From: Clostridiales bacterium UBA6388
Lineage (GTDB): Bacteria; Bacillota; Clostridia; Oscillospirales; Oscillospiraceae
NCBI GenBank assembly: GCA_002437575.1
Contig: DJQK01000012.1
Span: forward strand, 715-30,921
Length of the DNA stretch: 30,207 nucleotides
Direction of reading: 5' to 3'
Position numbers and translations under genes: made by a program. How positions within the stretch are numbered: position 1 is the first letter of the stretch; each line of letters opens with the position of its first letter. The notes under the pieces were generated by a model, which was not told the DNA's origin, ran no database searches, and saw nothing but the letters and a program-made list of their open reading frames with translations. Below are positions 22,957 to 30,158 of the stretch, one piece after another.

Positions 22957-23604
22957 TCAGTTGTGCGCCACGCTGCAGAGCTTTCGCGAGACGGTGCGGT
23001 CGAAGAAGGTGATAAAGGGCCCGAGTCCCAGCGCGCAGATAAGCGTTCCGAGCCCCACAATGCCGCCGAGAAGCGCGGCTGCAAGCGCGCAGGCCGAGTC
23101 CGTTGCGATGCGGCACCAGAAGTAGGGGATCTTTTTCTGCTTCCGGCTCATGAGAATGGACAGCGCGTCATACGGCGCAATGCCGGTGTCTGCGGTCTGG
23201 TACAACGACGCGCCGAAGCTCAAAATGAGAACGCCCAGAACCATGATCACAAGGCGCGGGAAAAACGGAAGATCCCCGCCCCGCAGCTGCGGCACGCAGT
23301 TCAAAAGCCCCAGCAGCACCTCGGCAATAGGGCCGATGCACGTCCAGTTGACGAATGTGCCGATGCCGATCATGGACCGGCCCCAGAGGATCTCAACGAG
23401 AAAAAATGCGCTGTTGTCGATCAGCATCATGACCGATAAGCCGAGACCCGTAACGTCCCCCAATGCGATGGCGACCGACGTGCTCGGATCGTTTCCCATC
23501 CGGGAAAAGTCAAAAAATGCCACGCCGACCGCCAGCATCACAATGCCGAACAGCATCACCAGAACCCGCCGCAGCGTTAATGTATGAAAATAAGAACGAA
23601 TCAA
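22957..23604 (-). CDS. YczE/YyaS-family membrane protein (TTG start)
   Basis: The 215-residue polytopic protein (about five or six helices) has family features RMGNDPSTSVAIALG, TGIAPYDALSILM and PYFWCRIATDSACALAA, resembling the YczE branch of the YitT-like superfamily. The frame remains open for another 104 codons upstream, but that part is repeat-derived. A TTG at 23602-23604 is preceded by GGGAGGG with 7-8 base spacing, so I place the start there; the next ATG, inside the first helix, has no binding site. The function of the family is unknown. A strong terminator follows. No confident promoter was found. Confidence 0.85.
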   Translation of the reverse strand: MIRSYFHTLTLRRVLVMLFGIVMLAVGVAFFDFSRMGNDPSTSVAIALGDVTGLGLSVMMLIDNSAFFLVEILWGRSMIGIGTFVNWTCIGPIAEVLLGLLNCVPQLRGGDLPFFPRLVIMVLGVLILSFGASLYQTADTGIAPYDALSILMSRKQKKIPYFWCRIATDSACALAAALLGGIVGLGTLICALGLGPFITFFDRTVSRKLCSVAHN

Positions 23605-23735
23605 GAAAATCCCTCCCAGGAAAATTGCAAGAAGTGCCTTGCAGAGTTGCGCGTCCGCAGCCGCGAAATAAAATGGAGATCCATCGTATCCGGCGCCGGT
23701 TTCCGACCGGACAGGACAGCCGTTAGCGGTTTTAC

Positions 23736-23985
23736 CGCTTGGGGTGTATGCTTCCAACCCGCAACGCACCCGGACAGCGGGCCTTGTCCCGCTGCGCCGC
23801 GCCAGTTTTCCCTGGGCGGCACCGCGCAATTGCGTCAGCGCGCTTCGGCGGATCGTTTCCGCCAATTTTGCGGTTTGAAACGGTTGAAATACATACAGGA
23901 TTCCTGCACGTTCCAAACCTTGCCTTGACGAAAAATCTTCCGCCGAGCCCTCTTGCCAAATGATGCGGTGCTGCCCAAACTCCTT
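23736..23985. repeat. Dispersed repeat, copy 2 (spacer 23605-24257)
   Basis: The start (23736-23781) is an inverted, diverged copy of the right end of the 19974-20141 element (GGTGTATGCTTCCAACC, then CGCACCCGGACAGCGGGCC). At 23840-23861 there is a 22-base exact match to copy 1, followed by diverged similarity up to about 23985. Several frames are open through it but none has a binding site or recognisable product. The rest of the spacer shows small hairpins (for example GCCCGC/GCGGGC near 24011-24028) and then the promoter at 24221. Confidence 0.65.
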
Positions 23986-24220
23986 TTTGAACTTGCTTTT
24001 GTATCAAAAGCCCGCCAAATCGCGGGCGTAGCTACCATGCGATGAAAAGGTCGCTTTTGGACGGAACATCGTTCCCGCCTGCGCCGCAGATTTATCGCAG
24101 CATGAAAAAAGACGATTCGCAAGCGTGAGCGGAAAACGACCCGCACCACGCGTTATAAAAATGAACAAACAGATCGGCGCTGTTTTATGAAGAATTTTGC
24201 TTTCCGATCTGCGCGGAATG

Positions 24221-24229
24221 TGCTATAAT
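24221..24229 (+). promoter_or_regulatory. Extended -10 promoter of the coiled-coil gene
   Basis: TGCTATAAT at 24221-24229 is a perfect extended -10. Only a poor -35 (TTTCCG, 17 bases upstream) is present. The start codon is 28 bases downstream behind GGGAGGA. Confidence 0.7.
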
Positions 24230-24257
24230 AGAAAAAACGGCGCAGGGAGGAAGTTCC

Positions 24258-24623
24258 ATGTTAGACGAGAAGGATATTCAGACCATCACACAGATCGTAG
24301 ACGAAAGAGTCACGAAGATCGTAGACGAAAAAATAGAAGAAAAAGTCACGAAGATCGTAGATGAAAAGATCCGGGAATCCGAGCAGCGGACGCTGGAGCA
24401 GGCGGCCCGCAATATGCAGGTGATCCTTGAAAACACCGTAATGAAGCAGCTTCAGCTTCTGGCCGAGGGGCAGCGAATGATCCTCGAAACACTGGCGCCC
24501 AAGACCAAAACGGACGAGCTGGAAGAGGAGATCATCTTCCTGAAAACGTCTGTCCGGATGCATTCCGAGCAGCTGGAGGAGCATCAGAAGCAGATCAACG
24601 AGCTCCAGCGCAAAAGAGCCTGA
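24258..24623 (+). CDS. Small coiled-coil protein
   Basis: The 121-residue protein is not assigned to a family. It is almost entirely charged helix: an N-terminal part with two copies of VTKIVDEKI (about 18-38) and a related DERVTKIVD, a middle less charged stretch (about 52-80), and a C-terminal coiled coil with regular Leu/Ile spacing (about 86-118). No signal peptide or membrane segment is present, so it is probably cytosolic and oligomeric. Similar short coiled-coil ORFs occur in Clostridia and their phages, from memory only. It has a good extended -10 promoter, a clear ribosome binding site and a terminator, so it is very likely expressed as a single gene. Confidence 0.82.
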   Translation: MLDEKDIQTITQIVDERVTKIVDEKIEEKVTKIVDEKIRESEQRTLEQAARNMQVILENTVMKQLQLLAEGQRMILETLAPKTKTDELEEEIIFLKTSVRMHSEQLEEHQKQINELQRKRA

Positions 24624-24635
24624 GCCAGCTTTCTT

Positions 24636-24670
24636 CCCCGCGATCGGCAAGATCGCGGGGATCTTTTCTT
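24636..24670 (+). terminator. Terminator of the coiled-coil gene
   Basis: A perfect 10-bp GC-rich stem (24636-24645 with 24651-24660, loop GGCAA) is followed by ATCTTTTCTT. It overlaps the 3' end of the convergent ABC-F gene by two bases. Confidence 0.85.
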
Positions 24671-26270
24671 ACTTGGAGAGCTTCCACTCCAGATACTCGT
24701 CGTATGTGCCGAGACGGTCGACGATCCTGCCGTCGGGCTGGAACTCGATGATGCGGTTGCAGGTCGTCTGCAAGAGCTCGTGGTCGTGAGACGCCAGCAG
24801 AATATTCCCGGGGAAAGCGTCCAACCCCTTGTTGACAGCCTGAATGGCCTCCATGTCCAGATGGTTCGTCGGCTGGTCGAGCAGGATCACATTTGCGCCT
24901 GAGAGCATCATCCGCGAGAGCATACACCGGACCTTCTCGCCGCCGGACAGGACGTTGACGGGCTTGAAGACCTCGTCTCCGGAAAAGAGCATCCTGCCCA
25001 AAAAGCCTCTTAAATACACGTCGTCCTTTTTGGCTGAGAACTGGCGGATCCAGTCGACCAGGCTTTCTGTCTGCCCCTCAAAATATTCGGTGTTGTCCTT
25101 GGGAAGATAGCTCGTCGTGACGGTCTGGCCCCACTTCACAGAGCCCTCGTCGGGCTCGAGCTCTCCCATGAGGATCTTGAACATCGTCGTCTGGGCAAGC
25201 TCGTTTTCGCCCACGAAGGCGATCTTGTCGTTCTTGCCGACGATAAACGAGACCTTGTCGAGAAGCTTCACGCCGTCGACGGTCTTGGAAACGTCGGTCA
25301 CAAAGAGGATATCCTTGCCGACCTCGCGCTCGCGTTCAAAGCCCACGAACGGATACCGGCGCGAAGAGGCGGGCATTTCCTCGACGGAAAGCTTGTCAAG
25401 CAGGCGCCGTCTCGAGGTCGCCTGCTTGCTCTTGGCCTTGTTTGCAGCGAAGCGGGCAATGAAGGTCTGAAGCTCGGCGATCTTTTCTTCGTTTCGCTTA
25501 TTTTTGTTGCGGATCAGCTGCTGGATGAGCTGCGAGGACTCGTACCAGAAGTCGTAGTTGCCGACGTACAGCTTGATCTTGCCGTAGTCGATATCGACAA
25601 TGTGCGTGCAGACGGTGTTGAGGAAGTGCCGGTCGTGGCTGACGACGATGACAAGACCGGTGTCCTCATAATCGAGAATGAAGTTTTCCAGCCAGTTGAT
25701 CGCCTCAATGTCGAGGTTGTTCGTCGGCTCGTCGAGCATGACGATATCGGGCTTTCCGAACAGCGCCTGTGCAAGCAGGACCTTGACCTTCAGCCGCGGG
25801 TCGGTGTTACCCATGAGATCGCAGTGCAGCTCCACCGGGATGCCGAGCCCCTGCAAAAGCCGCGACGCGTCAGATTCCGCCTCCCAGCCATCCAGCTCTG
25901 CAAACTCGGCCTCGAGCTCGCTGGCCTTGATGCCGTCTTCCTCGGTGAACTCGTCCTTTTCGTAGAGCGCATCCTTTTCCTTCATGATATCATACAGGTG
26001 CTGGTTGCCCATGATGACGGTGTCGAGAATGGAAAATGCATCATACTGGTTCTGGTCCTGCTTCAGAACGGAAAGCCGCGCGCCGGGCTTGAAGGAAATG
26101 CTGCCGGACGTGGGCTCGAGTTCTCCGGAGAGAATTTTCAGAAACGTCGACTTGCCCGCGCCGTTTGCGCCGATGACGCCGTAGCAGTTGCCGGGGGTGA
26201 ATTGCAGGTCGACCTGCTTGAATAGAACGCTGCCGCCAAATTGCATGGCGAGGTTGGAAATCGTGATCAT
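24669..26270 (-). CDS. ABC-F family ATPase (YbiT/YkpA-like) with one degenerate ATP site
   Basis: The 533-residue soluble protein has two ABC domains joined by a charged linker (about 245-310), the ABC-F plan; such proteins act on the ribosome, some protecting it from antibiotics. Domain 1 has Walker A GANGAGKST (34-42), Walker B LDEPTNNLD (Asp180, Glu181) and His212, but TDPRLKVKV stands where LSGGE is expected (about 156). Domain 2 has an intact LSGGE (441-445) and His495, but Walker A reads GENELAQTT (354-362; Gly and Lys replaced) and Walker B reads LDQPTNHLD (Gln466 for the catalytic Glu). Together these predict one competent and one degenerate composite ATP site. No antibiotic-resistance role can be claimed. 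Its own promoter is at 26308-26316 and GGAGGAG precedes the ATG. Confidence 0.94.
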   Translation of the reverse strand: MITISNLAMQFGGSVLFKQVDLQFTPGNCYGVIGANGAGKSTFLKILSGELEPTSGSISFKPGARLSVLKQDQNQYDAFSILDTVIMGNQHLYDIMKEKDALYEKDEFTEEDGIKASELEAEFAELDGWEAESDASRLLQGLGIPVELHCDLMGNTDPRLKVKVLLAQALFGKPDIVMLDEPTNNLDIEAINWLENFILDYEDTGLVIVVSHDRHFLNTVCTHIVDIDYGKIKLYVGNYDFWYESSQLIQQLIRNKNKRNEEKIAELQTFIARFAANKAKSKQATSRRRLLDKLSVEEMPASSRRYPFVGFEREREVGKDILFVTDVSKTVDGVKLLDKVSFIVGKNDKIAFVGENELAQTTMFKILMGELEPDEGSVKWGQTVTTSYLPKDNTEYFEGQTESLVDWIRQFSAKKDDVYLRGFLGRMLFSGDEVFKPVNVLSGGEKVRCMLSRMMLSGANVILLDQPTNHLDMEAIQAVNKGLDAFPGNILLASHDHELLQTTCNRIIEFQPDGRIVDRLGTYDEYLEWKLSK

Positions 26271-26307
26271 GCCGCTCCTCCTTCATCGAGGTGTAGTCTT
26301 TGCCTGT

Positions 26308-26316
26308 ATTCTACCA
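26308..26316 (-). promoter_or_regulatory. Extended -10 promoter of the ABC-F gene
   Basis: TGGTAGAAT on the minus strand (26308-26316) is an extended -10, about 37 bases before the ATG. The -35 is weak (TTCCTT, about 16 bases further). Confidence 0.6.
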
Positions 26317-26342
26317 CAAACCGGCGCGGAAGGAAAGAGGCC

Positions 26343-26371
26343 TTGCGATTTGGCGCAAAATTTGCTATGAT
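26343..26371 (+). promoter_or_regulatory. Promoter of the MBL-fold hydrolase gene
   Basis: TTGCGA at 26343-26348 and TATGAT at 26366-26371 are 17 bases apart, 32 bases before the ATG. It is back to back with the ABC-F promoter. Confidence 0.75.
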
Positions 26372-26403
26372 GACGCCGGAAAACACACGAAAGGAACGCG
26401 ACT

Positions 26404-27204
26404 ATGAAACTGACGTTTTTGGGAACCGGCAATGCGCAGGCGACGGCCTGCTACAACACCTGCTTTGTGATGGACGACGGCGGAAAGTGCATCCTCGTCG
26501 ACGGCGGCGGCGGAAATCTGCTTTTGAAGCGATTGCAGCAGGCCGGCTACAAATGGCAGGATATGCGCGAGATCATCGTCACACACAAGCACATCGACCA
26601 CCTGCTCGGCATCGTCTGGATGCAGCGTATGATCTGCCAGAACATGGCCAGAGGAAAATACGACGGCGAGGCGCGGCTCTACGCCCACGAGGAGGTCATC
26701 CGGATCCTCCATAGCCTGGCCGAAATGCTCCTGACCGAAAAGGAGCGCAAATTCATTGGCGACCGATTTTTCTTCATCGAGGTCAAAGACGGCGAAACGC
26801 GCGAAATTGCGGGAAGACCCGTGCAGTTTTTTGACATCCACTCCACGAAGGCCAGGCAGTTCGGCTTCACGCTGACGCTTTCTGACGGCCGGAAGATCGC
26901 CTGCTGCGGCGACGAGCCGTACTGTGCGGAAGAGTACGAGTACGTCAAGGGCAGCGATCTCATGCTCCACGAGGCGTTCTGCCTGTATGCCCAGCGTGAC
27001 ATCTTCGAGCCGTATAAAAAGAACCACTCCACGGTCAAGGACGCGTGCGAGCTGGCCGAAAAGCTCGGCGTTCCGAACCTTGTGCTCTATCACACGGAGG
27101 ACAGGAACATCGAAAACCGGAAGGCGCTCTATACGGAGGAAGGAAAGAAGTACTACACCGGGAACCTCATCGTCCCCGACGACCTGGAAACGCTGGAAAT
27201 TTAA
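26404..27204 (+). CDS. MBL-fold metallo-hydrolase, RNase Z-like
   Basis: The 266-residue protein belongs to the metallo-beta-lactamase superfamily. It opens with MKLTFLGTGNAQ, has the zinc motif THKHIDHLLG (His61, His63, Asp65, His66), a later CCGDEP loop providing a bridging Asp, and a late His in VLYHTED. The order and the LGTGNAQ opening resemble the RNase Z/arylsulfatase branch. The exosite expected for true tRNase Z is not evident, and the middle region is unlike characterised RNases, so tRNA 3' processing is only one possibility. The gene stands alone between its own promoter and a hairpin. Confidence 0.88.
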   Translation: MKLTFLGTGNAQATACYNTCFVMDDGGKCILVDGGGGNLLLKRLQQAGYKWQDMREIIVTHKHIDHLLGIVWMQRMICQNMARGKYDGEARLYAHEEVIRILHSLAEMLLTEKERKFIGDRFFFIEVKDGETREIAGRPVQFFDIHSTKARQFGFTLTLSDGRKIACCGDEPYCAEEYEYVKGSDLMLHEAFCLYAQRDIFEPYKKNHSTVKDACELAEKLGVPNLVLYHTEDRNIENRKALYTEEGKKYYTGNLIVPDDLETLEI

Positions 27205-27207
27205 TGG

Positions 27208-27248
27208 GAAACCGGATGGGCGTTTCGATCGGACGCCTGTCCGGTTTC
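27208..27248 (+). terminator. Probable terminator after the MBL-fold gene
   Basis: GAAACCGGA (27208-27216) pairs with TCCGGTTTC (27240-27248), and an inner GGGCGT/ACGCCT stem extends it. Only a short T-run (CATTTTG) follows, so termination strength is uncertain. Confidence 0.55.
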
Positions 27249-27249
27249 T

Positions 27250-27346
27250 GCATTTTGCGGCATGGAATTCTGTTGCGCCGCAAGGCCGGATCGACAGGTT
27301 GTTTAGGCCGGAGGGAAGCTAAAAAATTTTGCATGCCGCAATATGC
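27250..27346. repeat. Imperfect inverted repeat in the 27205-27623 spacer
   Basis: GCATTTTGCGGCATG at 27250-27264 and CATGCCGCAATATGC at 27332-27346 are complementary at 14 of 15 positions and enclose 67 bases with a GGCCGGA direct repeat. It is not matched to a known riboswitch or element. From 27347 to about 27490 the spacer is AT-rich with no visible gene. Confidence 0.5.
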
Positions 27347-27491
27347 ACGCGGCTCGTACAGCTTTTGTTTTCTTTTTTGGGTAAGATGCGCAAAGAATCA
27401 GGAAAAAAGTACGGAATTATTCATAATGCACAAAAGCATATGAAATAAATTGCTCAGCTTGTAAAAAATGAGAAACAAATACCAAAAAATA

Positions 27492-27520
27492 TTGATTTTC
27501 AGACACAAAGCCGCTAAAAT
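27492..27520 (+). promoter_or_regulatory. Promoter of the DUF819-dipeptidase operon
   Basis: TTGATT at 27492-27497 and TAAAAT at 27515-27520 are 17 bases apart, giving a leader of about 97 bases before the DUF819 gene. The upstream region is AT-rich and may act as an UP-like element. Confidence 0.75.
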
Positions 27521-27525
27521 AAAAA

Positions 27526-27597
27526 CATCGTTCGGATGGGAAGCCGGCCTCATTTGAACGGTGCAGTATTCATCCAAAAACTTTTAGGCTTGAATAT
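27526..27597 (+). promoter_or_regulatory. Structured 5' leader of the DUF819 gene
   Basis: Two short stems are visible in the leader: CATCGTTC (27526-27533) with GAACGGTG (27556-27563), and TATTCA (27567-27572) with TGAATA (27591-27596), the latter just before the GGAGGA ribosome binding site. This could be regulatory, but no known riboswitch class is recognised. Confidence 0.3.
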
Positions 27598-27623
27598 GGG
27601 AAAAGGAATCGGAGGAATTTATA

Positions 27624-28862
27624 ATGACATTATTCGAAAAGCTCTTAGGGCATACCCTGATCGCTGCGGACAACATCTGGGGTCTGCTCGGCGTCATGTG
27701 TATCGGCGTGGCTCTGTCCATCTACCTTGAGCAGAAATACCAGTGGGCCTCCAAGGTCTCCGGCGCCATCATCGCGCTGATCATGGCCATGGTCCTGGCA
27801 AACCTCGGCGTTATCCCCATCAGCTCCGCGCTGTATGACGATATCGTCTGGGGCGTCGTCGTTCCGATGGCAATTCCGCTGCTGCTTCTGCAGTGCAACC
27901 TCAGCCGCGTCTGGAAAGACACGGGCCGTATGCTCATCGTCTTCCTCATCGGCGCAGTCGGCACCGTTGTCGGCGCGTTCATCGCGTATTACGTTCTGCG
28001 CGGCCCGTTCGGCGATGCGCAGGGTCTTGCCAAGGTCGCGTCCATGATGACCGGCTCGTACATCGGCGGCGGCGTCAACTTCGCGGCAATGGCTGCGCAG
28101 TATGCGGCCGGCGACGATCTCACCGCTGCGGCTACCGTTGCCGATAACCTGCTGATGGCGGCGTACTTCTTCGTCCTCATCGCCTTCGCGGGCTCCAGGT
28201 TCTTCCGCAAGCACTTCCGCCATCCGCACATCGACGAGGTCGAGGCGGGCACCAACAAGGAAGCTGCACAGACGCAGGCGGCTGCGTTCTGGTCCCGCAA
28301 GGACATCTCCCTGAAGGATATCGCGTTCAACCTTGCGTATGCTGTTCTGGTCGTCTGGGTCTCCCGCATCATTTCGGGCCTGTTCTCCGGCTTCTCCGGA
28401 AACCCCTTCCTGAACTTCATCGGCCAGTTCTTCGGCAGCCAGTATGTCTGGATCACCACGATCTCCGTTCTTATCGCTACCTTTGCGCATGAGAAGGTCG
28501 AAAAGATGCACGGCTCGCAGGAGATCGGCACCTACCTCATTTACCTGTTCCTGTTCGTCATCGGCGTTCCGGCCAACATCATGACCGTTCTCACGAAGTC
28601 CCCGCTGCTGCTCGTGCTGACGGCGATCATGGTCTGCGTGAATATGCTCTTCTGCTTCTTCGGCGCGAAGCTCTTCAAGTCCGATCTGGAAGACGCGATC
28701 ATCGCCTCCAACGCCAACATCGGCGGCCCGACGACGGCTGCCGGTATGGCGATCTCCCAGGGCTGGACGAGACTCGTTGGCCCGGCGATGCTGGTCGGCG
28801 TTCTCGGCTACGTCATCGGCAACTACCTCGGCACGATCGTCGGCATTGTCCTCGGCGCGTAA
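27624..28862 (+). CDS. DUF819-family membrane protein, putative transporter
   Basis: The 412-residue protein has about ten or eleven transmembrane helices with a hydrophilic loop in the middle (about 192-228). Family features are AKVASMMTGSYIGGGVNFAAMA and, near the C terminus, ASNANIGGPTTAAGMAISQGW, an internal pseudo-repeat typical of DUF819 (COG5505, B. subtilis YjcL-like). Transport function is assumed from topology. It precedes an M19 dipeptidase gene by 84 bases, so import of dipeptides or small peptides is a reasonable inference. The ATG follows GGAGGAA. The promoter is at 27492-27520. Confidence 0.92.
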   Translation: MTLFEKLLGHTLIAADNIWGLLGVMCIGVALSIYLEQKYQWASKVSGAIIALIMAMVLANLGVIPISSALYDDIVWGVVVPMAIPLLLLQCNLSRVWKDTGRMLIVFLIGAVGTVVGAFIAYYVLRGPFGDAQGLAKVASMMTGSYIGGGVNFAAMAAQYAAGDDLTAAATVADNLLMAAYFFVLIAFAGSRFFRKHFRHPHIDEVEAGTNKEAAQTQAAAFWSRKDISLKDIAFNLAYAVLVVWVSRIISGLFSGFSGNPFLNFIGQFFGSQYVWITTISVLIATFAHEKVEKMHGSQEIGTYLIYLFLFVIGVPANIMTVLTKSPLLLVLTAIMVCVNMLFCFFGAKLFKSDLEDAIIASNANIGGPTTAAGMAISQGWTRLVGPAMLVGVLGYVIGNYLGTIVGIVLGA

Positions 28863-28892
28863 CCGCTGAGCTGCTTTATCACATACTTCGCT

Positions 28893-28922
28893 CCGGCGTG
28901 CCTCTTACCGGAGGCACGCCGG
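28893..28922 (+). terminator. Intra-operon hairpin between DUF819 and dipeptidase genes
   Basis: A perfect 12-bp stem (28893-28904 with 28911-28922, loop TTACCG) is followed by TTGACCTTTTT. No new promoter is evident after it, so it probably acts as a partial terminator or an RNA-stabilising element within the operon. Confidence 0.65.
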
Positions 28923-28946
28923 TTGACCTTTTTGGGGAGGAAACTA

Positions 28947-29921
28947 ATGTATTTTGATGCACATTCTGACATCTGGTGTGATGTCACAACGCGCCGCCTG
29001 AACGGCGAGACCAACGTATTTGACCGCTGCCATTTAGAGCGTCTTCGCAAGGGCGGCGTCGAGGGCAGCATTTTCGTCATCTGGGTCGACCCCCCATATG
29101 ACGTCGACTATGTCAAGCGCACCGAGCAGATCATGGCCGCTGCAAAGGCGGAGATCGCCGAGTGCAGGTCCTTCCGCATCGTCCACACGTATGACGAGAT
29201 GATGCAGGCCAACGCCGACGGCGTGATCTACATCTTCATCGGCATCGAGGGCATGGCCGCGATGGGAAAAGACCTCAGCTGGATCGACCGGTACTATGAC
29301 TTCGGCTGCCGCCACGGCATTCTGACGTGGAACGAGGCAAATGACCTCGGCGCAGGCGCTCTTTCGGGCAAGGACTACGGTCTGACCGATCTGGGCAAGG
29401 AAGCCGTCCGCCGGATGCAGGAAAAGGGAATGCTTCTGGACGTGTCACACCTGAACGACAAGGGCTTCTGGGATCTGGTGAAGATCACGCAGAAGCCGTT
29501 CGTAGCCTCGCACTCCAACAGCCGCGCCATGTGCAACGTGCCGCGCAACCTGACGGACGATCAGCTCCGCGCCATCCGCGACGTCAACGGCGTCGTCGGT
29601 CTGAACGCCTTTAACCTGTTCATCGACGATGATCCTGAAAAGCAGACCGTCGAAAAGCTCGCCCAGCACGCGGCGCACATGATCGACGTCATGGGCATCG
29701 ACCACGTCGGCTGCGGCTTCGACTTCTTCGAGTTCATCGACAACCCTGACACCATGGGCTCGATGACCGACACCGGAAGCCCCTGCACGAAGGGTCTTGC
29801 CAACTGCTCCGAAATTCCGAACCTTTTTGCCTGCTTCGAGAAGATGGGCATGAGCAGAGAAGAGATGGAAAAGATCGCACGCCTCAACTTCCAGCGCGTT
29901 GTAAAGGATGCCATCGGCTAA
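28947..29921 (+). CDS. M19 membrane-dipeptidase family protein
   Basis: This 324-residue zinc dipeptidase of the renal dipeptidase family hydrolyses dipeptides, in some members those containing D-amino acids. Ligands visible are His6-x-Asp8 (DAHSDIW), Glu101 (GIEGM), His168 (LDVSHL), His189 (VASHSN, followed by NVPRNLTDDQL) and Asp259 (GCGFDFF). The chosen ATG at 28947 follows GGGGAGG and begins right at the first catalytic strand; an upstream TTG in frame lies at the hairpin and is unlikely. No signal peptide is present, so it is probably cytosolic. It is likely coexpressed with the DUF819 transporter and may process what that protein imports. Confidence 0.95.
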   Translation: MYFDAHSDIWCDVTTRRLNGETNVFDRCHLERLRKGGVEGSIFVIWVDPPYDVDYVKRTEQIMAAAKAEIAECRSFRIVHTYDEMMQANADGVIYIFIGIEGMAAMGKDLSWIDRYYDFGCRHGILTWNEANDLGAGALSGKDYGLTDLGKEAVRRMQEKGMLLDVSHLNDKGFWDLVKITQKPFVASHSNSRAMCNVPRNLTDDQLRAIRDVNGVVGLNAFNLFIDDDPEKQTVEKLAQHAAHMIDVMGIDHVGCGFDFFEFIDNPDTMGSMTDTGSPCTKGLANCSEIPNLFACFEKMGMSREEMEKIARLNFQRVVKDAIG

Positions 29922-29941
29922 TTCCTGCTGAAAACCATTCA

Positions 29942-30047
29942 GTAGGGGCGGACGCCTCTGTCCGCCCGGCAGAAGGCAGAACCGAAACGTGAAAGACAGC
30001 GGCGAATTCGTTACTTCCCAAGGGCGGACAGTGTCGTCCGCCCCTAC
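29942..30047. repeat. Inverted-repeat element with GGGGCGGAC ends
   Basis: GTAGGGGCGGACG at 29942-29954 is exactly complementary to 30035-30047, and a second arm pair (CTGTCCGCCC at 29958-29967 with 30022-30031) lies inside. Each end can also form its own small hairpin. Total length is 106 bases with no gene inside. Similar GTAGGGGCGGA repeats are, from memory, widespread in Clostridia. Confidence 0.75.
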
Positions 30048-30066
30048 AAACCCAGTTTCATCACAG

Positions 30067-30098
30067 AAAGTGCGCCGGAATATCCGACGCACTTTTTT
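30067..30098 (+). terminator. Terminator after the dipeptidase gene
   Basis: AAAGTGCG (30067-30074) pairs with CGCACTTT (30088-30095), with an inner CCGGA/TCCG pairing, followed by a T-run. It ends the DUF819-dipeptidase operon. Confidence 0.8.
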
Positions 30099-30126
30099 AA
30101 CGCTTTGTGAATTCTGCAAAAAAGGG

Positions 30127-30154
30127 TTGCATTTCCCAAAAGGCGCGGTATAAT
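30127..30154 (+). promoter_or_regulatory. Promoter of an off-window heat-shock operon
   Basis: TTGCAT at 30127-30132 and a perfect TATAAT at 30149-30154 are separated by 16 bases. The CIRCE operator follows directly, so the promoter is HrcA-controlled. Confidence 0.9.
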
Positions 30155-30158
30155 GATG

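Noticed and set aside
22827..23084. Long N-terminal extension of the YitT-family protein
   Set aside because: It would cross the promoter at 22867-22895, the terminator at 22917-22952 and the end of the neighbouring gene.
23732..24149. Frames in the spacer between the YczE-type gene and the coiled-coil gene
   Set aside because: They are produced by the dispersed repeat copy, share stretches with the other copy, and have no ribosome binding site.
25602..26225. 207-codon plus-strand frame inside the ABC-F gene
   Set aside because: It is antisense to conserved Walker and linker sequence and has no known domain.
27205..27623. Riboswitch or T-box upstream of the DUF819 gene
   Set aside because: Short stems are present, but none of the conserved core sequences of riboswitch or T-box classes known to me are visible.
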